From contig CP070719.1 of NCBI GenBank assembly GCA_020350725.1, forward strand, positions 2,316,516 to 2,380,515: a stretch of DNA of 64,000 nucleotides, written 5' to 3'. Source of the stretch: a bacterium (GTDB lineage: Bacteria; BMS3Abin14). Position numbers and translations under genes: made by a program. Below, piece by piece: positions 35,116 to 43,933 of the stretch; within the stretch, counting starts at the first letter, position 1; the number at the start of each line of letters is the position of its first letter. The notes beneath the pieces were generated by a model. That model did no database searches, had not been told where the DNA came from, and saw only the letters and a program-made list of their open reading frames with translations.

Positions 35116-37914
35116 TTATTCTCTCCGCTTGACAGTTTCGGCAAGCCGCCTGATCCCGGCCCGGGCATCTCCGGTGATGTGAAACCTCGCCACCCGGCGT
35201 CCCGCATCCAGTAGCGCCCGCCTGTCTCCCATGGCCTGGGCGGCCTTGAGGACCCCGAAACTGACGGAGGATTTCTCCTCACCGGGGACATCCGGTATGG
35301 GCAGATCCAGGGCGTCCTCGGTGGTGATCTGAATAAACAGGCCCTTTCCCCCATCGCCCTTGTGAAGTTGACCCGTCGAGTGGAGAAAACGGGGGCCAAA
35401 GCCCGAGGTCGTGGCCACCTTCAGCGCATCCCGGATCCTGACTCTCAGATCTGCCAGGGCGGCCCCGTTGCCGTTCGAGGGATGAACATAGGCCTGCAGG
35501 GCGACGTAGGATCCCGGTTCTGCCTGATCCAGGAATCCGTTGACGGCCTCGTCGAGGTTTGCGGGGTTAAGATCCGAATACACCAGGATGCCGTCCTCCT
35601 CCAGGGTGGGCGGCGGTGAGGGGAGGCTTCCGGACTCGACGAATTCATCCAGCATCCTCCGGGCCTGGACCTTTGCCGATTCCACGTTGGGCTGGTCGAA
35701 GGGGTTGATCCCCATGATGGACCCGGCTACGGCAGTGGCCATCTCCCAGCGGAAGAACTCTCCGCCCAGATCATAGGCATCCTTCAGGTCGATCCGTACG
35801 AAAGGACGTCCGGAGTCGGCCAGAGACTGGACCGCCGCGACATCGGCCTCGTCCCCGGGCAGACGGAGGGTGACGAAGAACCTGTCCCCGCCGTAGACGT
35901 CCGGTTGGCCGACAGGTTCGCCGTCCACGGGAAGGATCCCTTTGCCCTCCTTTCCGGTGCTCTCGGCCACCAGCTGTTCCAGCCAGGTGCCGAAGGTGGA
36001 GATCCCCGGAGATGTGACGATGGTCAGCTTGTCCACGCCCTCCAGAGACAGCCGTCCCATGGCCGCGCCGAGCTGCCCCCCGGTGTTGTCCCCCTGGACT
36101 GGGCAGTTGGCCGCTTCGCAGTTGCAGGCCATTGTGGCCGCACGGTCCAGGAGGGTGGGGAGGTCCAGACCGAGGAGGGCGGCCGGCACGAGACCGAAAT
36201 AGGACAGAGCGGAATAGCGCCCTCCGATATTGGGGTCGTTGAGGAACGTCCGGCGAAAGCCGTGCTCCCGGGCCAGCCGTTCCAGGGAGCTGCCTGGGTC
36301 GGTAATGGCCGCGAAGTGCCGTCCCGCTTCCCTGTCCCCGACGGTCTCTCTGGCGCGATTGTAGAAATACTTGAAGAAGGACAGGGTTTCGACTGTCCCT
36401 CCCGATTTCGTGGACACGATGAAGAGGGTCCTTCTCGGGTCGTGTCGTCCGTCCATTTCCATGACCGCGGCGGGGTCGGTGCTGTCCAGGACCGACAGAT
36501 CGAGGTAGCCGTCGGACACCGGGAAGGTCTCTCCGAATACCAGTGGAGCGAGGCTGGACCCTCCCATTCCCAGGAGGAGGGCGTGGGTGTAGCCGTCCTC
36601 CCTCACCCGGGCCGCGAAATCCTGGATCTCCGGCAGGACGCCGGCCATGTTCTCCGGGCTGGCAAGCCACCCGAGCCGGTTGGTGATCTCATCCGGGGAC
36701 GGTTTCCAGACCGTGTGGTCGTGATCCCAGATTCGGGACATGATATTCCGCTCCCGTAATCCCCGTGATGCCTCTCCGACGGCCTCGGCGTAGGGGCCGG
36801 GATCGATGTCGAAGTGGACACGGTGCTCCATGAGTTCCTCCCCCTTGGCCCGAATGCTCGACATGAGGGATTGAAAGGATCTCGAAAAGAGGTCCACACC
36901 CCGGGTCAGGAGATCATCGGTAATACCATCCAGGTCGATGCCCAGTCCGGCGATTCGGTCCAGGAATCCGGCGGCGGCGTCCACACCCTCGTCGATGGTC
37001 GATTTGACCTGTCCGTGATCGAGGAAGGCATGCAGGGTGTTGGTCGGGAGAGTGTTCACGGTGTCCTTGCCAATGAGGCTGTCCACGTACAGGGTGTCCG
37101 GGTACCGGGGATTCTTGGTGCTGGTGCTGGCCCACAGCGGTCTCTGGACGCGGGCCCCCTTTGCGGCCATCTTCTCCCATCGGGGTCCGCTGAAGATCCG
37201 GCTGAACTCGGCGTAGGCGACCTTGGCATTGGCAATGGCGGTCATGCCCTGGTGTTCCGAAAAGCCCGTCTCCTGGAGGACCTCGTCGACGACGGTGTCC
37301 AGGCGGCTGACGAAGAATGAAGCCACGGAGGCCACCCCTCCGACGTCCCCTCCGGCCGAGACGATCCTCTCCAGGCCTCTGATGTAGGCTTCTGCTGCAG
37401 CCCGGTACTGGTCCAGGGAGAAGATGAGAGTGACATTGACGTTGATACCCTCACTGAGGAGGACTTCAATGGCCGGTATGCCCTTCACCGTGGCCGGGAC
37501 CTTGATCATGATGTTGGGCCGGCCGAGGGCCCTGAACAGGCGTCGCCCCTCGGCGATGGTGCTCGCGGTGTCGGTGGCCAGAAGGGGATTGACCTCGAGG
37601 CTGACGAAGCCGTCCGAGCCTCCGGTGGAGTCGAAAACAGGGCGGAGGGCGTCCCCTGCCATGGCGATGTCATCCCGGGTCAAGGTGTCGTAGATCTCCT
37701 CCACGGGCATTCCCGATCGAATCATCCGGTTCAGGTCGGCATCGTAGTCGGAGCTTCCGGCAATGGCCTTCTCGAAGATGGAGGGATTGGAGGTCATGCC
37801 GGTCAGGCCCTTATCGAGGAGATCGTTGAGTTCACCCGAGGTGATAAAGGATCGCCGGATGTAGTCGAGCCAAATGGACTGGCCCAGCTTGTGTGCCTTT
37901 TGAATGTTGTTCAT
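35116..37914 (-). CDS. Transaldolase/glucose-6-phosphate isomerase fusion
   Basis: 932 residues joining two enzymes of central sugar metabolism. Residues 1-~365 are transaldolase: SIWLDYIRRSFI, GLTGMTSNPSIFEKAIAGSS, the Schiff-base Lys in IMIKVPATVKG, and ASVASFFVSRLDT. Residues ~380-930 are phosphoglucose isomerase: LLGMGGSSLAPLVF, FIVSTKSGGTVETLSFFKYF, GGRYSALSYFGLVPAALLG and the C-terminal QAYVHPSNGNG. Such Tal-Pgi fusions are known in several bacterial groups. It links sedoheptulose/erythrose phosphates, fructose 6-phosphate and glucose 6-phosphate. RpiB is encoded 100 bases upstream. Confidence 0.95.
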   Translation of the reverse strand: MNNIQKAHKLGQSIWLDYIRRSFITSGELNDLLDKGLTGMTSNPSIFEKAIAGSSDYDADLNRMIRSGMPVEEIYDTLTRDDIAMAGDALRPVFDSTGGSDGFVSLEVNPLLATDTASTIAEGRRLFRALGRPNIMIKVPATVKGIPAIEVLLSEGINVNVTLIFSLDQYRAAAEAYIRGLERIVSAGGDVGGVASVASFFVSRLDTVVDEVLQETGFSEHQGMTAIANAKVAYAEFSRIFSGPRWEKMAAKGARVQRPLWASTSTKNPRYPDTLYVDSLIGKDTVNTLPTNTLHAFLDHGQVKSTIDEGVDAAAGFLDRIAGLGIDLDGITDDLLTRGVDLFSRSFQSLMSSIRAKGEELMEHRVHFDIDPGPYAEAVGEASRGLRERNIMSRIWDHDHTVWKPSPDEITNRLGWLASPENMAGVLPEIQDFAARVREDGYTHALLLGMGGSSLAPLVFGETFPVSDGYLDLSVLDSTDPAAVMEMDGRHDPRRTLFIVSTKSGGTVETLSFFKYFYNRARETVGDREAGRHFAAITDPGSSLERLAREHGFRRTFLNDPNIGGRYSALSYFGLVPAALLGLDLPTLLDRAATMACNCEAANCPVQGDNTGGQLGAAMGRLSLEGVDKLTIVTSPGISTFGTWLEQLVAESTGKEGKGILPVDGEPVGQPDVYGGDRFFVTLRLPGDEADVAAVQSLADSGRPFVRIDLKDAYDLGGEFFRWEMATAVAGSIMGINPFDQPNVESAKVQARRMLDEFVESGSLPSPPPTLEEDGILVYSDLNPANLDEAVNGFLDQAEPGSYVALQAYVHPSNGNGAALADLRVRIRDALKVATTSGFGPRFLHSTGQLHKGDGGKGLFIQITTEDALDLPIPDVPGEEKSSVSFGVLKAAQAMGDRRALLDAGRRVARFHITGDARAGIRRLAETVKRRE

Positions 37915-37924
37915 GGAGAATTTC

Positions 37925-38017
37925 CTCTGGCGAGTGATCTGTGATGAGTAATTCGTGATCAGCGAACAGTTGCTTTGTCAGCTATCGAATGACAAATGAC
38001 GAATCACTGATCACTGA
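37925..38017 (+). repeat. GTGATCTGTGATGAGTAATTCGTGATC repeat tract
   Basis: Words GTGATCTGTGATGAG and AATTCGTGATCAGCG are followed by inverted AATGACGAATCACTGATCAC, filling the gap between the fusion gene and rpiB. The two halves could pair into a long imperfect hairpin. Confidence 0.6.
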
Positions 38018-38476
38018 TCACAGTTTTTTCATGTACAGCTCCTCGATCTCCCGCACCTTCTCCGATCGCCTGACGTGTCTCGGTTCCCCGCTGAACCGAG
38101 CCCTGAGAAAGGTTTCGGCAAGTTCACGGGCAAGTTCGGAACCGATGACCCGGGCTCCCATGACCAGGACGTTCATGTCGTCGTGTTCAACCCCCTGATG
38201 GGCTGAATAGGTGTCGTGGCACAGGCCCGCCCTTATCCCCGGGATCTTGTTGGCCGCCACTGACACCCCCACTCCGCTGCCGCAGATAAGGATCCCCCTG
38301 TCCGCCTCACCGGATGACAAAGCCTGCCCGACCCGGAGGGCGAATTCGGGATAATCCACCGGATCGTCACTTTGAGTGCCGAGATCGAGGGTCTCGTACC
38401 CCTCCCGCCTCAGAAGATCGACGATCTCCCTTTTCAGCGAAAAACCGGCGTGATCGGAGGCCACCGCTACGCGCAT
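38018..38476 (-). CDS. rpiB: Ribose-5-phosphate isomerase B
   Basis: 152 residues interconverting ribose 5-phosphate and ribulose 5-phosphate. N-terminal VAVASDHAGFSLKREIVDLL, catalytic Cys region ILICGSGVGVSVAANKIPGIRAGLCHD, and DMNVLVMGARVIG are diagnostic of the LacAB/RpiB family. The active-site Cys is retained. It heads the minus-strand group with the transaldolase-PGI gene, so non-oxidative pentose phosphate steps are clustered. Confidence 0.95.
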   Translation of the reverse strand: MRVAVASDHAGFSLKREIVDLLRREGYETLDLGTQSDDPVDYPEFALRVGQALSSGEADRGILICGSGVGVSVAANKIPGIRAGLCHDTYSAHQGVEHDDMNVLVMGARVIGSELARELAETFLRARFSGEPRHVRRSEKVREIEELYMKKL

Positions 38477-38739
38477 ATGGATGTCCTCTGGAAAAAAATT
38501 CGAACCTGCGGGGTTCGACAGGGTTCCGGTTAAAGGATATTACAACATGTCCCGGCGGGCAAGGAAACAGGGGGGAAGTGATAAAAATGTTAAGACTCCG
38601 AAGCACATATTTGATAATTACAGGCCAATATTTTCCTGTCCTTGAAATGGTGTATATTAATGGGGTTGGTTGCCTGTTCGTGAAATGAATATCACGGGGA
38701 GCGGGGTCGGAAAGATCTGGTCAGGCGGGAGGTCTATCG

Positions 38740-39693
38740 ATGAATGAGTTCGAGCGCCGGATTCCGAAGAAGGGAAAGGACGGGCTCTTTGCCAGAGGTG
38801 TCGATATCATCCAGGTCAACATAGGCCTGAAATGCAACCAGGTCTGTGATCACTGCCACCTGGACGCCTCGCCGGATCGCCGGGAGGTCATGGGACGGGA
38901 GATCATGGAAAGGGTTCTCGAGATCATGGACGAGGTCCGGCCTCAAATGGTGGACCTCACAGGTGGTGCGCCCGAGCTGAATCCGGATCTGAAATGGTTC
39001 CTCTCGTCCCTGACGGAAAACGGGCTTCGGGTCCAGATCCGCACAAACCTTACTGCCCTCCTGGAGCCCGGCCTGGAGGACCTTCCCGGCTTCTTCAGGG
39101 ACCATCGGGTGGATCTCGTCGCCTCCATGCCCTGCTACCTCGAGGAGAACGTCCGCAACCAGCGGGGACCCCATGTTTACGAGAGGAGCATCGAGGCCAT
39201 CAGGATGCTGAACGGGCTGGGCTACGGGACCGCAAACGGACTTAAGCTCGATCTCGTCTACAATCCGGGAGGAGCATTCCTGCCCGGCGACCAGGACGCT
39301 CTTGAAGAGGCATACCGAAAGGAGCTCCGGCAGAGATTCGGCATCCAGTTCACCAACCTCCTCACCATCACCAATATGCCCATCGGTCGCTTCCAGGAAG
39401 GCCTTCGGAAAAAGCATAAGGACAAAAAGTACCTGGCCCTGCTGAAGGACTCATTCAACCCCGGTACGGTGGATGGTCTCATGTGCCGCAGGCAGATCAG
39501 CATCGGGTGGAACGGCGACATGTACGACTGCGACTTCAACCTTGCCCTCGATATGACTATGGACCACGGGGCCCCCGATCATGTCAGCCGTTTCGACATC
39601 GGTTCAGTGGCCGGCAGGAGGATCGTGACGGGTATCCACTGCTTCGGTTGTACGGCGGGGAGAGGATCTTCCTGCGGGGGAGCCCTGGCATAG
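38740..39693 (+). CDS. arsS: ArsS-like radical SAM protein (arsenosugar biosynthesis)
   Basis: 317 residues. Radical SAM cluster in QVNIGLKCNQVCDHCHLDASP (CxxxCxxC), the GGAPELNP motif, and the Cys-rich C-terminal DUF3641 region with MCRRQISIGWNGDMYDCDFN and HCFGCTAGRGSSCGGA. This is the layout of ArsS, which transfers a deoxyadenosyl group onto dimethylarsenite in arsenosugar formation. The gene is followed on the same strand by a TVP38 membrane protein, a flavoprotein and a TIGR04282/TIGR04283 fusion, the usual companions. No arsenic methyltransferase (ArsM) is in the window, so the full pathway cannot be confirmed here. Confidence 0.85.
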   Translation: MNEFERRIPKKGKDGLFARGVDIIQVNIGLKCNQVCDHCHLDASPDRREVMGREIMERVLEIMDEVRPQMVDLTGGAPELNPDLKWFLSSLTENGLRVQIRTNLTALLEPGLEDLPGFFRDHRVDLVASMPCYLEENVRNQRGPHVYERSIEAIRMLNGLGYGTANGLKLDLVYNPGGAFLPGDQDALEEAYRKELRQRFGIQFTNLLTITNMPIGRFQEGLRKKHKDKKYLALLKDSFNPGTVDGLMCRRQISIGWNGDMYDCDFNLALDMTMDHGAPDHVSRFDIGSVAGRRIVTGIHCFGCTAGRGSSCGGALA

Positions 39694-39801
39694 ACACCCG
39701 GCAGCTCCAGGAATGATGCCCTGAAGGCTTTTGTTACAGGGGGGCGGTTAAGCCCTTTTTTTTTCTGGTAGACTTTTCAAATATCGCACCGGGGGTAGAG
39801 C

Positions 39802-40587
39802 ATGGCCTTGAGTGCACAGAGAGGCAGCCGGGAACCGTCCGGCACCAGGTTCAGGAAGATCGTCATCCTCGGCCTCGTCGTTATTCTTCTCGGAACCCTC
39901 ATCTCCTACCGCACCTATTTCCAGGATCTCCTCCGATCGTCTCTGGTCTGGATTCAGGATCTGGGGCCCCTTGGCGCAATTGTCTTTGTCCTGATCTACA
40001 TCCTCGCCACCATCTTTTTCCTCCCCGGTTCCATCCTCACCCTCGGTGCGGGGTTCGTGTACGGGCTGATCAAAGGTTTCGTCATCGTGTCCATAGCCTC
40101 TACCCTGGGGGCAACCGGAGCCTTTCTCGTGGGACGGTACCTGGCACGAGGCTGGGTGGCCCGAAAGGTCGAGGGCAATACCAGGTTCAAGGCCATCGAC
40201 GAGGCGGTGGGTCATGCCGGCTGGAGGATCGTCGGTCTCACCAGACTGTCCCCGGTTTTCCCTTTCAATATGCTCAACTACGCCTATGGTCTGACCAAGG
40301 TCACCTTGAGGGAGTACTTCCTCGCCTCGTGGATCGGCATGATGCCCGGTACGATCATGTACGTTTATTTCGGCACCGTTGCCGGCAGCCTGGCGACTCT
40401 GGGGTCGGATCAAGGCGATCAAACCCCGGCTCAGCTGGGGATCAAGATCGTGGGGTTGATCGCCACGGTCATTGTGACCGTTTACATCACCAGGATCGCT
40501 AAAAGAGCCCTGGCGGCCCGGGTCGAGGGGGTTGCGGACGAACCCTCCGGCCGGGGCGGTACAGAAGAGGGGACCCATCGTGAATGA
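39802..40587 (+). CDS. TVP38/TMEM64 (DedA-related) membrane protein
   Basis: 261 residues, five to six membrane segments. Characteristic VTT/SNARE-associated core: FFLPGSILTLGAGFVYGLIKG and FLVGRYLARGWVARKVEGN, then GLTRLSPVFPFNMLNYAYGL. The family is related to DedA and may move lipids or ions across the inner membrane. Its last codons overlap the start of the following flavoprotein gene by eight bases, a pairing seen in many genomes and sometimes as a fused gene. Downstream of arsS after a 108-base gap. Confidence 0.88.
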   Translation: MALSAQRGSREPSGTRFRKIVILGLVVILLGTLISYRTYFQDLLRSSLVWIQDLGPLGAIVFVLIYILATIFFLPGSILTLGAGFVYGLIKGFVIVSIASTLGATGAFLVGRYLARGWVARKVEGNTRFKAIDEAVGHAGWRIVGLTRLSPVFPFNMLNYAYGLTKVTLREYFLASWIGMMPGTIMYVYFGTVAGSLATLGSDQGDQTPAQLGIKIVGLIATVIVTVYITRIAKRALAARVEGVADEPSGRGGTEEGTHRE

Positions 40588-42112
40588 TAAGGTCAATATC
40601 CTGCCCGAGGATCCATACAACCGAGAACTTGCCTCAAACGTCCACCCTCCGGACTGGGTGAACCCGGAACCGGCCCGTGTCTACAACATGGTCGTCATCG
40701 GAGCTGGGACGGCCGGTCTGGTAACGGCCGCCGTCGCGGCCGGTCTGGGTGGAAAGGTCGCCCTGGTCGAGAGACACCTTCTGGGTGGGGACTGTCTGAA
40801 CGTGGGATGTGTCCCGTCAAAGTGCATCATCAGGTCCTCGCGGGCGGCCTTCGACGTCGGGGATGCGCACCGGTTCGGCATCAGTGTGCCCGAAGGCGCC
40901 GAAGTGGACTTTCCGGCCGTTATGGAGAGGATGCGGCGCATCCGGTCCGTGATCAGTGAAAACGACTCGGCCCGGCGGTACAGCGAGGATCTGGGAGTGG
41001 ACGTCTTCATCGGCAGTGGTGTGTTCACCGGCCCCGACAGTGTGGAGGTGGACGGTAAGACCCTCCGGTTCAAACGGGCGGCCATCACCACCGGGGCCAG
41101 GGCCTTCGAACTGCCCATCGACGGTCTCGCCGAAGCGGGGTACCTCACCAACGAGACGGTTTTTTCCCTGACCGAAAGGCCGGACCGGCTGGCCGTCATC
41201 GGAGCCGGCCCCCTGGGGTGCGAACTGGCCCAGACCTTCCAGCGGCTCGGAAGCGAGGTCACCCTCCTCGAGGCGGGCCCTCAGATCCTGTCCCGTGAGG
41301 ACCGTGACGCCGCCAGGGTGGTAGAGGAATCCATGATCAGAGACGGTGTCGAACTGGTACTGTCCTGCAGCATCAGCCGGGTCGAGAGGGCTCATGAGGG
41401 CAAGGTCATCCACCTCGAGTGCGACGGCGAGATGAAACGGATCGTCGTCGACGACATCCTCATCGGCGTGGGAAGGGTCCCCAATGTGGACGGCCTCAAT
41501 CTCGAGGCGGCCGGGGTCCGTTACGATGCCAGGAAAGGGGTCGAGGTCGACGACAGGCTTCGGACCTCCAACCCGAGGATCTATGCCGCCGGGGATATCT
41601 GCTTCCCCTACAAATTCACCCACACGGCCGATGCGACAGCGCGCATTGTCATTCAGAACGCCCTTTTCTGGGGGCGGAAAAAAGCGAGTGCCCTGACCAT
41701 CCCCTGGTGCACCTACACCGATCCCGAGATCGCCCATGTCGGCATGTACGAGAGAGATGCCGCCGAAAAAGGGATCCCCGTGGACACCTTCACCATCGGT
41801 ATGGACGATGTGGATCGGGCTCTTGCCGACGGTGAGGAGGAGGGGATGGTGCGCATCCACGTCAGGAAGGGGACCGACACGATCCTGGGTGCCACCATCG
41901 TTGCCCGCCACGCCGGCGAGATGATCAGCGAGGTCAGCGTGGCCATGCAGGCCAAGATCGGCCTGGGAGCCCTCTCCTCGGTCATCCATCCCTATCCCAC
42001 CCAGGCCGAGGCGATCCGCCGGGCGGCCGACGCGTACAATCGCACCCGGCTGACCCCGAGGGTGAAGGGGATCTTTGAAAGGATCCTGCGGTGGCGGAGG
42101 GGTGGGGATTAG
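40580..42112 (+). CDS. Pyridine nucleotide-disulfide oxidoreductase (TVP38-linked)
   Basis: 510-residue class I flavoprotein, mercuric reductase-like without metal-binding domain. FAD site VVIGAGTAGLVTAAVAAGLG begins near residue 38 after a ~35-residue extension; redox disulfide GGDCLNVGCVPSK; NAD(P) site AVIGAGPLGCELAQTF; second FAD site IYAAGDICFP; C-terminal HPYPTQAEAIRRAAD with the catalytic His. GTG at 40580 overlaps the TVP38 gene and has AGAAGAGGGG upstream. The preceding membrane protein and this flavoprotein probably act together, perhaps in membrane quinone or thiol redox (inference). Confidence 0.87.
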   Translation: MNDKVNILPEDPYNRELASNVHPPDWVNPEPARVYNMVVIGAGTAGLVTAAVAAGLGGKVALVERHLLGGDCLNVGCVPSKCIIRSSRAAFDVGDAHRFGISVPEGAEVDFPAVMERMRRIRSVISENDSARRYSEDLGVDVFIGSGVFTGPDSVEVDGKTLRFKRAAITTGARAFELPIDGLAEAGYLTNETVFSLTERPDRLAVIGAGPLGCELAQTFQRLGSEVTLLEAGPQILSREDRDAARVVEESMIRDGVELVLSCSISRVERAHEGKVIHLECDGEMKRIVVDDILIGVGRVPNVDGLNLEAAGVRYDARKGVEVDDRLRTSNPRIYAAGDICFPYKFTHTADATARIVIQNALFWGRKKASALTIPWCTYTDPEIAHVGMYERDAAEKGIPVDTFTIGMDDVDRALADGEEEGMVRIHVRKGTDTILGATIVARHAGEMISEVSVAMQAKIGLGALSSVIHPYPTQAEAIRRAADAYNRTRLTPRVKGIFERILRWRRGGD

Positions 42113-42119
42113 GGGACGC

Positions 42120-42285
42120 AGAGTTCCAAATCCGAGGGGGCGATCGGGAGATAGGGCGATGGGGAGAAAGGGAGCGAACCATACGAATATTCGCCCATAC
42201 GCCCACTCACCCCATCTCCCATTCCATGACATCCACACTTGAAAAAATTGGCTATCAAACACGGATAACCGATCACTGATTACCG
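42120..42285 (+). repeat. Mosaic repeat tract
   Basis: GGGGGCGATCGGGAGATAGGGCGATGGGGAG-type words are followed by GCCCATACGCCCACTCACCCC and CGGATAACCGATCACTGATTACCGAT. The first two sets are inverted copies of the tract near 33800. No gene. Confidence 0.6.
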
Positions 42286-43650
42286 ATGACTGTGCCCTCA
42301 AAATTAATCATCTTCACCCGCTACCCCGAACCCGGTACCACGAAGACCCGCCTGATCCCCGCCTTGGGACCGGAGGGAGCCGCCGACCTGCACCGGAGGA
42401 TGACCGAACATACCCTGAACCGTGTCAGACCGCTTGCCCGATCGGGTTTTGACCTTCAGGTCCGGTATGAAGGAGGCAACGCAAGGAGGATGGTGGACTG
42501 GCTGGGTCCGGAGCTGGAATACCGCCTCCAGGGAGAGGGGGACCTGGGGGCCAGGATGGAGAGGGCTTTCAGGGAATCCTTTTCGGAAGGTTACAGCGAA
42601 GCCCTTATCATCGGCAGCGACTGTCCGTCGCTCACCGAGGACGATGTGTCCACCGCCTCTGCGCTTCTGGATAGTAATCAGATAATCCTCGGACCGGCCA
42701 CCGACGGCGGCTACTACCTCCTTGGCATCCGTTCCGATGCTCCCGAGGAAGTGTTCGCCGCTCTGTTCCAGGGTATTCCGTGGGGAACAGATGAGGTCCT
42801 GATGAGGACGGTGAACTCCCTGGCAGGCGTTCGGGTCGACCTGGGCCTGCTGGACGACAAGGACGATGTGGACGAGCCGGCCGACCTGGTGGCCTGGGAA
42901 CGGGCGGTGTCCGAATCCCTTGCCCGATATCCGGACAAAAATCGGACCATCTCGGTGATCGTTCCCGTATTCAACGAAGAGGAGAGGATCGGAGATCTTC
43001 TGAAGGACCTCAGGAACTCGGATGTCGAGGTCGTCGTCTCCGACGGAGGGAGCGTGGACGGTACGGTGCGGATCTGCCGGGAGGCAGGGGTCAGGGTGCG
43101 TCCAGGCCCGGCGAGCCGGCCCGGGCAGATGAACAGCGGAGCCGATGCGGCAACCGGGGATCTGGTGCTCTTCCTCCACGCAGACACGAAATTGCCGGCC
43201 CGCTTCCCGGACCTGATCAGAGAGGCGGTCGAAGGTGGTGCGGTCGCAGGGGCCTTCTCCTTGGCCTTTGAGGAGGGAAGCCGGTCCCTGCGGGTCATTC
43301 AGTGGGCCGCCAACCTGCGGGCTCACCGTCTGGGGGTGGTCTTCGGGGACCAGGCGATCTTCGCGGTTAAAGAGAAGTTCTCTGCCGTGGGCGGTTTCCC
43401 GGACCAGCCCATAATGGAGGATTATGAACTGTGGCGGCGTCTGAGGAGATCGGACAGGACCGTTATCCTTCCAGCCGTGGCGGTCACATCGGCCAGGAGG
43501 TGGATCCGACACGGGACCTGGCGGACAACCTTTATCCACCTGGCGGTAACCTGGCTGTACCATCTCGGTGTCTCACCGGACAGGCTGGCCGGGTGGTACA
43601 GGAGATGGATGGAAAAAGCGGAGATGGGGAGTAAGAGTATCAGAGATTAG
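42286..43650 (+). CDS. Fused TIGR04282 and TIGR04283 glycosyltransferases (arsenosugar type)
   Basis: 454 residues with two nucleotide-sugar transferase-like domains. Residues 1-~210 match the DUF2064/TIGR04282 family: FTRYPEPGTTKTRLIPALG, IIGSDCPSLTEDDV and GPATDGGYYLLGIR. Residues ~220-450 are a GT2 domain of TIGR04283 type: SVIVPVFNEEERIGDLLKDL, SDGGSVDGT, LFLHADTKLP and FGDQAIFAV. Both families co-occur with ArsS and are thought to add the sugar parts of arsenosugars. Here they are in one chain. Repeat DNA separates the gene from the flavoprotein, but strand and order fit one pathway. Confidence 0.88.
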   Translation: MTVPSKLIIFTRYPEPGTTKTRLIPALGPEGAADLHRRMTEHTLNRVRPLARSGFDLQVRYEGGNARRMVDWLGPELEYRLQGEGDLGARMERAFRESFSEGYSEALIIGSDCPSLTEDDVSTASALLDSNQIILGPATDGGYYLLGIRSDAPEEVFAALFQGIPWGTDEVLMRTVNSLAGVRVDLGLLDDKDDVDEPADLVAWERAVSESLARYPDKNRTISVIVPVFNEEERIGDLLKDLRNSDVEVVVSDGGSVDGTVRICREAGVRVRPGPASRPGQMNSGADAATGDLVLFLHADTKLPARFPDLIREAVEGGAVAGAFSLAFEEGSRSLRVIQWAANLRAHRLGVVFGDQAIFAVKEKFSAVGGFPDQPIMEDYELWRRLRRSDRTVILPAVAVTSARRWIRHGTWRTTFIHLAVTWLYHLGVSPDRLAGWYRRWMEKAEMGSKSIRD

Positions 43651-43653
43651 AAT

Positions 43654-43757
43654 ATTAGAGATTAGAGCATTAGGGGTTAGAGTATTAGAGATTAGAGCAT
43701 TAGGGATTAGAGTATTAGGGATTAGAACATTAGAAATTGGAGCATTGGAAATGGAAC
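43654..43757 (+). repeat. 15-bp tandem repeat, seven units
   Basis: Seven near-perfect units in head-to-tail order: ATTAGAGATTAGAGC, ATTAGGGGTTAGAGT, ATTAGAGATTAGAGC, ATTAGGGATTAGAGT, ATTAGGGATTAGAAC, ATTAGAAATTGGAGC and a 14-base last unit. Units alternate C/T at the end. The unit is itself two 7-8 base words of the ATTAGAG family. No spacers, so not a CRISPR. Confidence 0.9.
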
Positions 43758-43844
43758 ACAGCATATATTCACCGTAAGATCTGCTAACCGGTCATAAATA
43801 AATAGTATATTTTCCCGATGTCTTCCAATCTCTTTACGTAGATA

Positions 43845-43915
43845 CAGTAATGTCTAATATCTAATTCTCCAATAGCTAATGTCCCAATATCTATTGATCC
43901 GATACCCCATTTTCG
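43845..43915 (-). repeat. TAATGTCTAATATCTAATTCTCC repeat
   Basis: Minus-oriented words of the same ATTAGA family as the tandem array 100 bases earlier, directly before the fpg ribosome-binding site; the two could pair. Confidence 0.55.
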
Positions 43916-43933
43916 GATCTGAAAGGAAACCCT

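Noticed and set aside
43654..43757. CRISPR array
   Set aside because: Units are 15 bases with no spacers, and no cas genes are present.
43568..43777. Small repetitive protein (EIRALGIRVLEIR-like) over the tandem array
   Set aside because: It is a simple translation of the 15-bp repeat, partly overlapping the glycosyltransferase gene, without a start signal.
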